This document shows, piece after piece, positions 36,856-45,538 of a DNA stretch of 64,000 nt (its first letter is position 1; every line of letters starts with the position of its first letter). The notes beneath the pieces are model-generated. The model saw only the letters and a program-made list of their open reading frames with translations, was not told the origin of the DNA and searched no databases. The stretch spans positions 806,001 to 870,000 of the forward strand of contig NZ_JAQLOI010000003.1 in NCBI RefSeq assembly GCF_028204155.1. Direction: 5' to 3'. Both the position numbers and the translations under genes were made by a program. This DNA comes from Vibrio algarum. GTDB taxonomy: Bacteria > Pseudomonadota > Gammaproteobacteria > Enterobacterales > Vibrionaceae.

Positions 36856-36879
36856 CCCTCTCTCTAAATAGGGAGAGGG
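36856..36879 (+). repeat. hairpin between the PutA partner gene and putP
   Basis: CCCTCTC and GAGAGGG pair around a 10-base loop in the 76-bp gap. No T-run follows; it may mark an mRNA processing or partial termination point. Confidence 0.5.
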
Positions 36880-36912
36880 CATGGAAGAATTTTGAAATAG
36901 AGGATATTTTTA

Positions 36913-38406
36913 ATGATAGAAAATAGCTTTGCTATTACAGCAACATTTGCTGCTTATTTAATTATGATGTTAGCGATTGGTTACTATGCCTACCAACGTA
37001 CATCGAACTCGAGTGACTACTTTCTTGGTGGTCGTTCATTAGGTCCTTGGCCAGCCGCTTTATCTGCGGGTGCTTCTGATATGAGCGGTTGGCTTTTATT
37101 AGGTTTGCCGGGATATGCTTATGCTGCAGGTATTGAAGCCCTTTGGTTAGGCGGTGGATTACTAATTGGTACATGGGCGAATTGGTATATCAGTGCTAAG
37201 CGTTTGAGAACCTACAGTATTACAACTGAATCACTAACTATTCCTGAATTTTTAGCTCGTCGGTTTGATGATAAATCTAAGCTCATTCAAAGTATCTCTG
37301 CATTCTTTATTTTGTTGTTTTTCCTTTTTTATACCAGCTCTGGTTTGGTAGCAGGTGGTAAATTGTTTGAGACTGTATTTGGCCTTGATTATAGTTATGC
37401 CGTAGTCATAGGTGCTATCTGTGTAGTTTCTTATACCCTTTTTGGTGGGTTCCTCGCGGTATCTTGGACTGACTTGGTTCAAGGTTTACTCATGTCGGCC
37501 GCGTTACTAATTGTACCAATTGCAGCAATGCAAGGTGGTTTCGGTCAATTAACGGCTGATCTTGCGAATATAAATCCGGAGCTATTAACGCTTTGGAATG
37601 ACTCTAAAGGGGAGCCTTTAACCGCTGTTGCGATAATCTCTTTGGTCGCTTGGGGTTTAGGTTATTTTGGTCAGCCTCATATTCTGGCACGTTTTAAAGC
37701 CACACGTACAAACAAAGATCTTACAGTGGCGCGTCGCATTGCCGTTGTGTGGTCGGGTATATCAATGGCGGGTGCATTGTTGGTTGGGCTGGTTGGGTTA
37801 ATTTACGTAACCAATTCTCCAGCAGCAGAGTTAGCTGATGGCGAAAAAATCTTTATGATACTGGTGAATGCCATTTTCCATCCGGTTATCGCGGGAATTT
37901 TATTAGCTGCAATTCTTGCTGCCATAATGAGTACGGCGGACTCGCAGTTACTTGTATCTTCCTCTGCTTTAGCTGAAGACTTTTATAAACAAGTTTTCAA
38001 ACCAAATGCTACGTCAGAAGAAGTTGTAAAAGTTGGACGTATTGGTGTTATTTTAATCTCTATTTTAGCTTTGGTTTTAGCGGCAAGCCCAGACAGTTCT
38101 GTTCTTGGTCTCGTTTCCTATGCATGGGCAGGGTTTGGTGCTGCATTTGGACCAGCTATTGTATTGAGCTTGTATTGGTCTCGTATGAATAGAAATGGAG
38201 CACTAGCGGGTATTGTGGTCGGAGGTATTACGATAGTTGTTTGGAAACAGCTTTCTGGTGGTTGGTTTGATGTGTATGAAATTGTACCAGGGATCATCTT
38301 CTCTACAATTGCGATTGTTGTGGGTAGCTTAGCGTCTGGTAAGCCAGAACAAGTGGTAAGTGAGCAACATAAGAAGTATCAAAAACTTCTAGTTGAGCTT
38401 GAATGA
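36913..38406 (+). CDS. putP: sodium/proline symporter PutP
   Basis: A 497-residue membrane protein of the sodium:solute symporter family, with about 13 membrane segments. Family blocks are intact: SSDYFLGGRSLGPWPAALSA, AGASDMSGWLLLGLPGYAY (including the Na+-binding Asp), and ILAAIMSTADSQLLVSSSAL near residue 335-355. It imports proline with Na+, feeding PutA. It is the last gene of the put cluster; the terminator lies 38 bp after the stop. In marine vibrios proline serves as carbon source and osmolyte. Confidence 0.95.
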   Translation: MIENSFAITATFAAYLIMMLAIGYYAYQRTSNSSDYFLGGRSLGPWPAALSAGASDMSGWLLLGLPGYAYAAGIEALWLGGGLLIGTWANWYISAKRLRTYSITTESLTIPEFLARRFDDKSKLIQSISAFFILLFFLFYTSSGLVAGGKLFETVFGLDYSYAVVIGAICVVSYTLFGGFLAVSWTDLVQGLLMSAALLIVPIAAMQGGFGQLTADLANINPELLTLWNDSKGEPLTAVAIISLVAWGLGYFGQPHILARFKATRTNKDLTVARRIAVVWSGISMAGALLVGLVGLIYVTNSPAAELADGEKIFMILVNAIFHPVIAGILLAAILAAIMSTADSQLLVSSSALAEDFYKQVFKPNATSEEVVKVGRIGVILISILALVLAASPDSSVLGLVSYAWAGFGAAFGPAIVLSLYWSRMNRNGALAGIVVGGITIVVWKQLSGGWFDVYEIVPGIIFSTIAIVVGSLASGKPEQVVSEQHKKYQKLLVELE

Positions 38407-38444
38407 TATTGATCTAGCTCAATTTTATTAAAAACTTTGATCCA

Positions 38445-38471
38445 AGGGGCAGAATTGACTGCCCTTTTTTT
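38445..38471 (+). terminator. putP terminator
   Basis: GGGCA and TGCCC pair around an 8-base loop, followed by seven T residues. Confidence 0.8.
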
Positions 38472-38601
38472 GTGACGAATTTCTTACATATAGAAAATAA
38501 ATCAAAGTTTTTACGTTAATTTAATAAATCTTGAGGTTTTAGGTTTATTATTGTTTCTGTTTTTATAACTTATTCATATGTTTAGATTTTAGGAATCGAC
38601 C

Positions 38602-38853
38602 ATGCCAGATTTATTTTGTTCCGCGTGTAAAAGAACAACAGCTCATAAAACAATAATGTGCAAAAATCAGGCAGTACCAGATTCAACTATAGGGCAGTTA
38701 TTTAGTTCAATAGGTCAAATATTTCGTGGTAATCACTATTATGATATGGAAGCAAAGCTGTTTTGCAGAGACTGCAATTGCCAACATATAGAATTAGACA
38801 GTGAAATGAGCCGGAGTAGTTTGAATGCCACTACACAGGTTAGCCTCAATTAA
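38602..38853 (+). CDS. small protein with two Cys-x2-Cys zinc-ribbon-like pairs
   Basis: An 83-residue protein with CSACKRTTAHK near the start (Cys7, Cys10) and FCRDCNCQH in the second half, an arrangement that could bind one zinc ion like a small zinc ribbon. The stretch between (SSIGQIFRGNHYYD) is not hydrophobic enough for a membrane segment. The ribosome binding site AGGAATCGACC precedes the ATG. Alone between terminators. I do not recognise a named family. Confidence 0.6.
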   Translation: MPDLFCSACKRTTAHKTIMCKNQAVPDSTIGQLFSSIGQIFRGNHYYDMEAKLFCRDCNCQHIELDSEMSRSSLNATTQVSLN

Positions 38854-38894
38854 TACTGCGTAATAGATATTATAGAGAAGCGGCAGAATTGACG

Positions 38895-38928
38895 AAAAAA
38901 TCCAGATAGTTATCTATCTGGATTTTTT
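38895..38928. terminator. terminator, perfect 15-bp stem
   Basis: The arms 38895-38909 (six A, TCCAGATAG) and 38914-38928 pair perfectly around TTAT; T-runs on both strands. It follows the zinc-ribbon-like gene. Confidence 0.85.
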
Positions 38929-38998
38929 TCTTTTGTTTCTAAGGAAAGTCTTTATATTGGAACGATAGTTTATTGGAATAAGAAGGCTGAGCAAGGAT

Positions 38999-39478
38999 AT
39001 GGCTCAAAACTTAGATAGAACCGATCTGGATATTTTGCGTATTTTGCATAAAAAAGGTCGCCTCTCAATGGTCGAATTGGCAAAGCAAGTCCACCTAACC
39101 ACATCACCGTGTTCAGATAGAGTCAAACGACTAGAAAAAGAAGGGTTTATAACAGGATATCATGCTGAAATTTGCCCAGAAAAACTAGGGTTAGATGTGC
39201 AAGTATTTATTCATATTCGTTTAGACCAATCTAGTTTTTCAATTTTTGATAAGTTTGCCAAGGCGGTTAACTTAATGCCCGAAATTGAGCAATGCTACTC
39301 ATTGTCTGGCGATTTTGATGCCATGATTAAAATCCGCGTAAAGGATATGAAGGCGTACCAAGTATTTATGTCCCATAAATTGGGAACTTTACCTGGTGTT
39401 ATTCAAACTCGCAGTGAAGTGGTTATTGGTGAGCATAAAAATAGCTTTGGTATCAATGCTGACATGATAACGTCATAG
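38999..39478 (+). CDS. Lrp/AsnC family transcriptional regulator
   Basis: A 159-residue protein with an N-terminal winged helix (LDILRILHKKGRLSMVELAK, QVHLTTSPCSDRVKRLEKEG) and a C-terminal RAM/AsnC ligand-binding domain (QCYSLSGDFDAMIKIRVKDM, LGTLPGVIQTRSEVVI). Such proteins form octamers and respond to amino acids. The place next to the put genes suggests an amino-acid role, but a terminator separates it from putP and no target can be named. The GGAACGATAG in its promoter (38959-38968) resembles part of the rctB operator. Confidence 0.88.
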   Translation: MAQNLDRTDLDILRILHKKGRLSMVELAKQVHLTTSPCSDRVKRLEKEGFITGYHAEICPEKLGLDVQVFIHIRLDQSSFSIFDKFAKAVNLMPEIEQCYSLSGDFDAMIKIRVKDMKAYQVFMSHKLGTLPGVIQTRSEVVIGEHKNSFGINADMITS

Positions 39479-39483
39479 TTTTA

Positions 39484-39855
39484 TTATTCGGGCACTCTGA
39501 CTTCAAACGTTTTTCCGCCATACTGGTGAACTAAGTCATGTGCTCGAACAGTAACAGAGCGTACTTCTTGTGGAATATGGACACCAGCTAAACTTCTAGT
39601 GAAGGGTTGTTCGTTTTCATGTGGGTGATACAGGACTCTTGTACCTAATATATTGCCGTTATTATCAATAATGTCCCACTTATTTGCATAGTGCTCCCAC
39701 CCGCTATCTGCATGTAGCACCGTGACATCGAAGCTATAGGTCTGAATTCCTGTTTTGTTTATTTTTACATTTACAACATCTGCCTCCCCTGCAAAAGAGG
39801 CAAATGGAATTAACAGGGCGGTAATTGTTATTGCCTTAGTACGAGCTTTCATCAC
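39484..39855 (-). CDS. small exported protein of unknown function
   Basis: A 123-residue protein with a clear signal peptide (MKARTKAITITALLIPFASFA, cleavage before GEADVVNVKI). The mature part of about 100 residues is predicted beta-rich (VNVKINKTGIQTYSFDVTVL, RSVTVRAHDLVHQYGGKTFE), with no Cys and no catalytic motif, like a periplasmic immunoglobulin-like domain. Its stop lies only 5 bp from the stop of the Lrp gene, convergent. A parS2 site lies upstream. I do not recognise a named family with certainty. Confidence 0.65.
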   Translation of the reverse strand: MMKARTKAITITALLIPFASFAGEADVVNVKINKTGIQTYSFDVTVLHADSGWEHYANKWDIIDNNGNILGTRVLYHPHENEQPFTRSLAGVHIPQEVRSVTVRAHDLVHQYGGKTFEVRVPE

Positions 39856-39894
39856 CTATCTCCGAATATCTTCATTTGGTTTGGCTTTTATCTA

Positions 39895-39909
39895 CTTTAC
39901 ACTGTAAAT
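39895..39909. other. parS2: parS2 centromere site
   Basis: CTTTACACTGTAAAT matches the ParB2 site; intergenic, about 25 kb from ori2. Confidence 0.88.
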
Positions 39910-39937
39910 GAATCTTATTTTTTAAATAACTAGAGAG

Positions 39938-40183
39938 TTATGATAAAGATAGTTGAACTAAATCTAATTGCGAGTAGGTTTCTGCTTCTGGACCTTTAGC
40001 GATTAAGTCGATGACATGATAGTCTGACATATCGCCAAACTCGTTAGCTAAATAGGCTCTAAAAGCTTGTTCGTTCGGCCATTTACCCCGAACGATATAC
40101 CCTTCTTCTCTATCAAAGTCTTCAGTTTCAAAAAATGAGAAATCAGTCATACCTATATTATGACAGTACAATACGAGATACAT
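39938..40183 (-). CDS. small acidic protein of unknown function
   Basis: An 81-residue protein if started at 40183, where AAGGA lies 6 bp upstream; a start at 40150 gives 70 residues (MTDFSFFETEDFDREEGY), which reads more like a conserved N-terminus but has a weak ribosome binding site. The protein is acidic, soluble and without motifs (WPNEQAFRAYLANEFGDMSD, AKGPEAETYSQLDL). It stands alone between a parS2 site and the next plus-strand gene. Not recognised. Confidence 0.5.
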   Translation of the reverse strand: MYLVLYCHNIGMTDFSFFETEDFDREEGYIVRGKWPNEQAFRAYLANEFGDMSDYHVIDLIAKGPEAETYSQLDLVQLSLS

Positions 40184-40334
40184 GCGAGGTCCTTTGGGTT
40201 GAATTGAATAAAAAGTTGATGAAAAAATACCTTCACTTTATCTTCTATCTAGTGTCAGTTTTGAGTGGTATCTTGTTGCTCTGTTGTTTTACTATAATAG
40301 TTACATGTTTACTAATTTAGTGGATATTTAAAGA

Positions 40335-41071
40335 ATGAAGCTAATACGTTGTTTTATCCTTTTTTTGCTTTTACGTCTGTTGTTTATGCGAACCAAGTAG
40401 TCCAAGTAACCGTTATCGGTAATGAGTCAATGCCTTGGAACGGGATTGTAGATGGAAATCCATCTGGGATTACCGTCGATATATTAAATACTTCGACTTC
40501 ATACGGCGCTCCTCACTTCAATTTCGAACTAGGAATTCCATGGCGTCGAGCGCAAGAAATGATTTTAAATATGAATAATGGAGAATTAGTGTTAATCGTA
40601 CCATTAACTAGGACACCTACTAGAGAAGCAACATATAATTGGATTGCTCCTTTAGTAAAAAATGAAATGAATATAGTGTCTCTGACTACAGAAAAAATTA
40701 CGACGTTAGCCCAAGCAAAAAATAAACATATTGGAGTAATACGTGGGTGGAATGCTATCCCTTACCTTGAGAAGTTGGGTTTTAGAGATCTCGAAGAAGC
40801 AAAAGATGGTGAAAAAAATATGGCTAAATTGATGCATCACCATATTGAAGGCGTCGGAGATTCTACCTTGGTTGCGCGTTATCAATGGAAAAAAATTGGT
40901 GGTAAATCTGAACATTTGTATGTTGGACCAAACATTTCAGAGTCAACTTATATATATGTAGCCGGAAATCATAGCTTTCCGAAAGAGGTTGCACAAACAA
41001 TATACGCCGCTGTTGAAAAAATGAAAAATGATGGTGTTTTAGGTGAAATTATTAATAAGTGGGAGAAATAG
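40335..41071 (+). CDS. periplasmic solute-binding-like protein, frame broken in a T-run
   Basis: The start ATG at 40335 (MKLIRCFILF) is followed by a run of seven T at 40360-40366; one more T joins it to the rest (FAFTSVVYANQVVQVTV), giving 245 residues with a proper signal peptide cleaved near Ala-Asn. The body resembles amino-acid-type solute-binding proteins (SBP_bac_3), with IPWRRAQEMIL, VPLTRTPTREATYNW and HIGVIRGWNAIPYLEKLGF. No transporter gene is nearby, so it may be an orphan binding protein. The shift is probably a sequencing undercall. Confidence 0.75.
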
Positions 41072-41096
41072 CCTAGTAAAATACGTGTTGTTTTTT

Positions 41097-41753
41097 TTAA
41101 GAAGAAAGCACGTTAATGACATCCGTTATGTTTTTCACGACAAAATCAGCGATTTCAAAATCATTACTGACAATTTCTGGAATCGCAATCGTTGTAATCT
41201 GTGCTGCAACCGCTGACCTTACACCGGTTAAGCTGTCTTCAAGGGCGATGGTGTTTTTAGTTGAGGTATTTAGTCTCCTACATACCTCTAAATACACATC
41301 AGGTGATGGCTTACCATTATCTACTTCGTCTGCACTTAATGCGATTTCAAATACATGTGCTATTTCAAGTTTATGCAAAACAGCTGAGATAATTGGTGTG
41401 CTAGAAGAGGTAGCCAAGGCTATTCGATACGAATTTGATTGTAGAAAGTCTATTAATGTATAAATTCCATCTCTTGCTATAGCGTGAGAGCGAATTAGAA
41501 GGGCGGTTTTTTCTAGAAGTTGGTTTGCGAATTGCTCTGGGTTGGCGTCCAGTTTAAACATATTTATCCAGAGCAATGAAATATCGTCAATTCTCTTACC
41601 CATAGTGTGCTTAATGCAATCTTCAGCATTAATCGATATACCAAATTGACCCAACATTTCAATTTGGGCTCTTCTCCAATAAGGTTCAGAGTCGAGAAGA
41701 ACGCCATCCATATCAAAGATAAATAGTTGTTTTTGTTTCATTTCATTGTCCAA
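41097..41753 (-). CDS. HAD-family sugar-phosphate phosphatase, HxpB-like
   Basis: A 218-residue HAD hydrolase of subfamily IA. The catalytic motif FDMDGVLLDSEPYW has both Asp residues (DxD near residue 14), motif II is ALATSSSTPII, and motif III/IV are GKPSPDVYLEVC and ALEDSLTGVRSAVAA. The DSEPYWR start and the SSSTPII block resemble YniC/HxpB, which hydrolyses hexitol phosphates and 2-deoxyglucose 6-phosphate. Its ATG directly abuts the stop of the upstream M23 gene, so the two are one operon and probably translationally coupled. Confidence 0.85.
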   Translation of the reverse strand: MDNEMKQKQLFIFDMDGVLLDSEPYWRRAQIEMLGQFGISINAEDCIKHTMGKRIDDISLLWINMFKLDANPEQFANQLLEKTALLIRSHAIARDGIYTLIDFLQSNSYRIALATSSSTPIISAVLHKLEIAHVFEIALSADEVDNGKPSPDVYLEVCRRLNTSTKNTIALEDSLTGVRSAVAAQITTIAIPEIVSNDFEIADFVVKNITDVINVLSS

Positions 41754-42443
41754 TTAAGTCGATGCTGGTTGAGATATTTTCAAATTTTGCTTTGACAAGC
41801 CTAAAAGGAATGAAGGATCTGGGCAATTGGCAAATAATTTGGCCTGATCTTTTTCACTCGTTGCTCCGTAAAAATCCCCCTTCCACCCAAACATATCTCG
41901 CATCACTTGAATATGTAGGTGAGGTGGCCAGCCGCCATTTACTGTCCTGTCTCCGATACGAGCAAATTCTTGTCCACGTGAGATTATCTGTCCTATTTCT
42001 AATCCTTCTATAGAGTCAAGAGAGAGGTGACCAAACAACGAATAGAATTCATCATTATCAATAGTGTGTTTTAGAATGATTGTTGGGCCATAGTCGAATG
42101 GTAAATCGTTATAGTTAAAACTGTGTACAATCCCTTCAAGTGGTGCGTAGACATGTGTTCCAGCGGCTACCCAAAGATCAATGCCAAGATGGCGATCTCT
42201 CACCTCGGATGCTGGTAGATCTGAAAAGTGAGCTGCATTGCGATAGGTTGCTCTTTTTTCCCTATAACCACCAATAGCGACGGTATACGATTCATTGAAA
42301 TGCGAATTAACAAACTTATCTAAATAATCAGGTTCACTGGTTCTAATGAAGTGCAATTTAGGATTTTGCTCGGAAAGATCGATTGGCACCCAATTCTCTT
42401 TCGGGTGTGTGTCACCAAAAATCGGGAAGTACTGTTGGGCCAT
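41754..42443 (-). CDS. M23-type peptidase domain protein without signal peptide
   Basis: A 229-residue protein with the LytM/M23 metal site: HLGIDLWVAAGTHVYAPLEG (His and Asp), FGHLSLDS and PHLHIQVMRD. No signal peptide or membrane segment is visible, which is unusual for a peptidoglycan endopeptidase. The wording (YGPTIILKHTIDNDEFYSLF, NGGWPPHLHIQV) resembles the M23 module found inside aminotransferase fusions (kinase-M23-aminotransferase), so a cytoplasmic role on a small substrate is possible. First gene of an operon with the HAD phosphatase. Confidence 0.75.
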   Translation of the reverse strand: MAQQYFPIFGDTHPKENWVPIDLSEQNPKLHFIRTSEPDYLDKFVNSHFNESYTVAIGGYREKRATYRNAAHFSDLPASEVRDRHLGIDLWVAAGTHVYAPLEGIVHSFNYNDLPFDYGPTIILKHTIDNDEFYSLFGHLSLDSIEGLEIGQIISRGQEFARIGDRTVNGGWPPHLHIQVMRDMFGWKGDFYGATSEKDQAKLFANCPDPSFLLGLSKQNLKISQPAST

Positions 42444-42799
42444 TACACTATCCTTGTGCTAATAAATTTTGAACTAGAGTGATAGTTCTACCATTATTTG
42501 AACGTCTCTGAAAGAGTTGATTCCAGCAACAATATAACGATATCTCTACCAGTCCTTTTGATTATGGAACCCATTATTTTGCAAATTCCCTTTTTGGGTA
42601 AACAGAGAAACATTCAAGCTAATGGTTAACATCAAATAAGGGAACGCTATTCGGTGTTAGAATGCGCCGCTTGGGGTTGAGCTAAAGCCATTAATCACCA
42701 TTACCTTGTTTTTTATGGTGAGGCTAGCCAATCAAGTAGTAATTGCATATGGAGTTGGTCTTTATATCCGTTCATTCGGATATGTGAACATCATAATTT
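42444..42799. other. divergent promoter region of the M23 and BCCT genes
   Basis: AT-rich. A short inverted repeat TCACCAT (42695-42701) / ATGGTGA (42715-42721) around a T-rich loop is the only structure seen. Confidence 0.4.
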
Positions 42800-44404
42800 A
42801 TGGTTTTAAAATCAAAAAAGTACAGTATTGAATCTACAGATTATCAAGTTGGTCAAGATAACATTAGTAAATGGGGTATGGACGTCCATAACACAGTTTT
42901 CATAACCTCACTCGGCTTATCTATTCTCTTCATTGTCACTCTTCTCGCATTACCACCAGCAGATGCAAAAGCAGCTATTGATTTCATTAAGGGTGCTGCG
43001 TTGTCAAATTTTGATTTCCTCTTCATGTGGGGAGCCAACATCCTGTTAGTTTTCGCCGTGATTTTAGCGTTTTCACCTTTGGGTAAAATTCGCTTAGGTG
43101 GCGAGCAGGCTACTCCTGATTATTCGAAAACATCTTGGATTTCGATGTTATTTGCTGCTGGAATGGGTATTGGACTCATTTTTTGGGGAGTTGCCGAGCC
43201 GACGGCATTCTTTACGAACTGGTATGGAACACCACTTAATGCAGAACCTTATACAGAAGCCGGTCGTGAATTGGCATTAGGCGCAACGGTCTTCCATTGG
43301 GGCCTACATGCATGGGCTATCTATGGTATGACCGCGCTTAGCCTTGCCTACTTTGTTTACAATAAAGGGTTACCACTCTCAATGCGCTCTGTGTTTTACC
43401 CAATGTTACGTGATCGAGCTTGGGGGAAAACTGGTGACTTGATTGACGTATTAACGGTATTAGTTACTTTGTTTGGTCTAGCGACTTCTCTTGGTTTGGG
43501 TGGCGCACAAGCGGCAAGCGGTATCAGCCATGTCTTCGGAATTGAAAACAATATCTACCTTCAGCAATCCATTATAATATTGATAATGGGTTTGGCGACG
43601 GTTTCTGTTATGCGCGGCATGAATGGTGGTGTTAAGTTTCTAAGCAACCTGAATATGATCATTGCGTTTGTATTTCTTGGTCTTATTGCAATTTTGAATG
43701 TCACTACAGTGTTCGATTCATTGGTTACCGCTTTGACGGGTTATGTAAAAAACATTCTTCCGTTAAGTCAAACCACTGGTCGTGATGATACCACTTGGCT
43801 ACACGGTTGGACTGTCTTCTATTGGGCATGGTGGGTAGCGTATGCCCCTCTTTTTGGTATGTTCGTAGCACGCATATCTAAAGGACGTACCGTTCGCGAA
43901 TTTATTCTTTGCGTATTACTTATCCCGACATTGGTCACAACGGCTTGGATGTCGGTCTTCGGTGGTGTTGCTATTCAACAGGTGATAGATAAGGTAGGGC
44001 AATTAGGCCTTGATCAAGGAATTGCGGATGTCTCTCTAAGCTTATTTTATATGTTAGATGCCTATCCGTTCGGAAATGTTCTATCCGTCATCGCTGTTGC
44101 ATTGATTATCGTTTTCTTTGTGACAACTTTAGACTCGGGCTCTATCGTTATTGATGGCATGACCGCTGGTGGTAAGTTAGAAGTACCAGTCAAACAGAAA
44201 GTCGTTTGGGCTGTTATTTCTGGTGCTATTGCTATGCTTATGTTGTGGATTGGTGGCACTGAGTCTATTCAAACTCTGCAATCAATCACCATTATTGCTG
44301 CATTGCCGTTTACGATAATTCTTCTGTTGGGTTGTGTGTGCCTGATTAAAGGTTTATTGACGGAAGTTGAAAAACCTCAGCTATCGACTAACCAACTGAA
44401 TTAA
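42800..44404 (+). CDS. BCCT-family betaine/choline/carnitine transporter
   Basis: A 534-residue protein with 12 membrane segments. The family signature lies near 330-365 (HGWTVFYWAWWVAYAPLFGM, FVARISKGRTVREF), with the aromatic box residues in segment 8; GMGIGLIFWGVAEP marks segment 3. Such transporters take up glycine betaine, choline or related compounds with Na+ or H+ for osmoprotection or catabolism. The exact substrate is not readable. No ligand-processing gene is adjacent, though ethanolamine genes begin 1 kb downstream. Confidence 0.93.
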   Translation: MVLKSKKYSIESTDYQVGQDNISKWGMDVHNTVFITSLGLSILFIVTLLALPPADAKAAIDFIKGAALSNFDFLFMWGANILLVFAVILAFSPLGKIRLGGEQATPDYSKTSWISMLFAAGMGIGLIFWGVAEPTAFFTNWYGTPLNAEPYTEAGRELALGATVFHWGLHAWAIYGMTALSLAYFVYNKGLPLSMRSVFYPMLRDRAWGKTGDLIDVLTVLVTLFGLATSLGLGGAQAASGISHVFGIENNIYLQQSIIILIMGLATVSVMRGMNGGVKFLSNLNMIIAFVFLGLIAILNVTTVFDSLVTALTGYVKNILPLSQTTGRDDTTWLHGWTVFYWAWWVAYAPLFGMFVARISKGRTVREFILCVLLIPTLVTTAWMSVFGGVAIQQVIDKVGQLGLDQGIADVSLSLFYMLDAYPFGNVLSVIAVALIIVFFVTTLDSGSIVIDGMTAGGKLEVPVKQKVVWAVISGAIAMLMLWIGGTESIQTLQSITIIAALPFTIILLLGCVCLIKGLLTEVEKPQLSTNQLN

Positions 44405-44435
44405 CGTAGTTCGTCTCAAGGTTAATAATTAAGTT

Positions 44436-44471
44436 GAAAACTCTCTGGTATTTCATACTAGGGAGTTTTTT
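44436..44471 (+). terminator. terminator after the BCCT gene
   Basis: AAAACTCTCTGGTAT and ATACTAGGGAGTTTT pair with two mismatches around TTC, with a T-run, 32 bp after the stop. Confidence 0.75.
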
Positions 44472-44508
44472 GTTTTTTATGGTGATAAAGTAGAATAGCT
44501 AAGAGCCG

Positions 44509-44919
44509 CTATGCTAAAACTTCAGTAGTTGTTGCGCAACTTGATGAGTTTAGGGATAACTCACAAAAGGTTCTTTCAAATGTACCATTGGAGCTGTACT
44601 TTGATGTTCCATTTAGGCTAACTGACAAAATCTCATTTTTTTTAGTTCTAATTTTTAATTGCACATCGTTAACGTAACCAAAGTCTTTTAGTTGAGGGAA
44701 GTGGTTATCCACGCATAGTAGAGAATCAGGATGAAGAAACTCAACAAAATGTCTTCCTAGGACGTCCTCTTTTTTATAGCCGGTTAACTTTAACCAAGCA
44801 GGATTTACATCAATAATAGAGCCACTTAAATCTAATGATTGAACGGCATTTTGTCGATTATTCATATCCATACAGTGTGATCCGTTGTTGATTAATTTTT
44901 CTCTCGCTTCGGCCACCAT
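44509..44919 (-). CDS. single PAS-domain protein
   Basis: A 136-residue protein made almost entirely of one PAS domain (about 22-125): SLDLSGSIIDVNPAWLKLTG, YKKEDVLGRHFVEFLHPDS, QLKIRTKKNEILSVSLNGT. No output domain is attached, so it may sense a small molecule or act through a partner. The C-terminal tail (SSSCATTTEVLA) is polar. No adjacent kinase or cyclase. Stand-alone gene, convergent with the BCCT gene. Confidence 0.75.
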   Translation of the reverse strand: MVAEAREKLINNGSHCMDMNNRQNAVQSLDLSGSIIDVNPAWLKLTGYKKEDVLGRHFVEFLHPDSLLCVDNHFPQLKDFGYVNDVQLKIRTKKNEILSVSLNGTSKYSSNGTFERTFCELSLNSSSCATTTEVLA

Positions 44920-45001
44920 ACTAAAATCCTTTTAATCGTTTGACTATTAGTAGTATATATCACTAACACTGAACTCAACATCAGACGATTCTTTACCCCT
45001 T

Positions 45002-45322
45002 CTAGTCAGTGTAATCCCACATTACATTGCACTCTGCTTTTTGTGCGGCAGTGAACAGTTCAACTAAAGGAAAGGCTCGATTCATCAAACTGACCGTATC
45101 TTCTTTGATGTCATCTTCATTCTCTTCGGATTCGTTGGGGGCAGTGATGTTTTGTTCATTTTCAATGGATGTCTTTAACTGGATTAATGCGTCAGGAATA
45201 TCAGCGGCTAAAATGGCCCCAGGTACTTTGCCGCTATGGCCAAGCATTTTGAGCATTTGTAGTCCCACATCGCCAAACATGGTGACGTTTGCATATGCAG
45301 TGCAGCTAAATGTAATTAACAT
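45002..45322 (-). CDS. DUF1840 family protein
   Basis: A 106-residue acidic protein matching the DUF1840 pattern: MLITFSCTAYANVTMFGDVG at the start, LLKMLGHSG-like core (QMLKMLGHSGKVPGAILAAD) and a final helix (AFPLVELFTAAQKAECNVMW). No signal peptide; cytoplasmic. The family is found in proteobacteria and has no known function. Single gene. Confidence 0.8.
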   Translation of the reverse strand: MLITFSCTAYANVTMFGDVGLQMLKMLGHSGKVPGAILAADIPDALIQLKTSIENEQNITAPNESEENEDDIKEDTVSLMNRAFPLVELFTAAQKAECNVMWDYTD

Positions 45323-45538
45323 AATGAGCTTCCTTCCAGAATGACAGTCAGTTTGTATCGATCAGTTTAACCAGACCGAACATAGCGACTAAGTATATGA
45401 ACCATAGCACAGATTCAGAATGACGAGATTTTTTGGTTCCAGTTGAATATTGACGAATGTAAATAGTAACGCCCTTTAACCTTATCCAAATTAGAACTGC
45501 TAGTTAAAAGCTGGGAGGCACTTTGGGACGAATTAATC

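Noticed and set aside
40219..40320. 33-codon hydrophobic frame (MKKYLHFIFYLVSVLSGILL) before the solute-binding gene
   Set aside because: It looks like a small membrane peptide, but no ribosome binding site is visible and conservation cannot be judged; not listed as a gene.
42660..42760. Riboswitch before the BCCT transporter gene
   Set aside because: Only a 7-bp inverted repeat is present; no known riboswitch consensus could be matched.
44008..44022. CTTGATCAAGG in the BCCT gene
   Set aside because: The core lacks the ATGATCA heptamer, so it is not an RctB iteron by the pattern seen at ori2.
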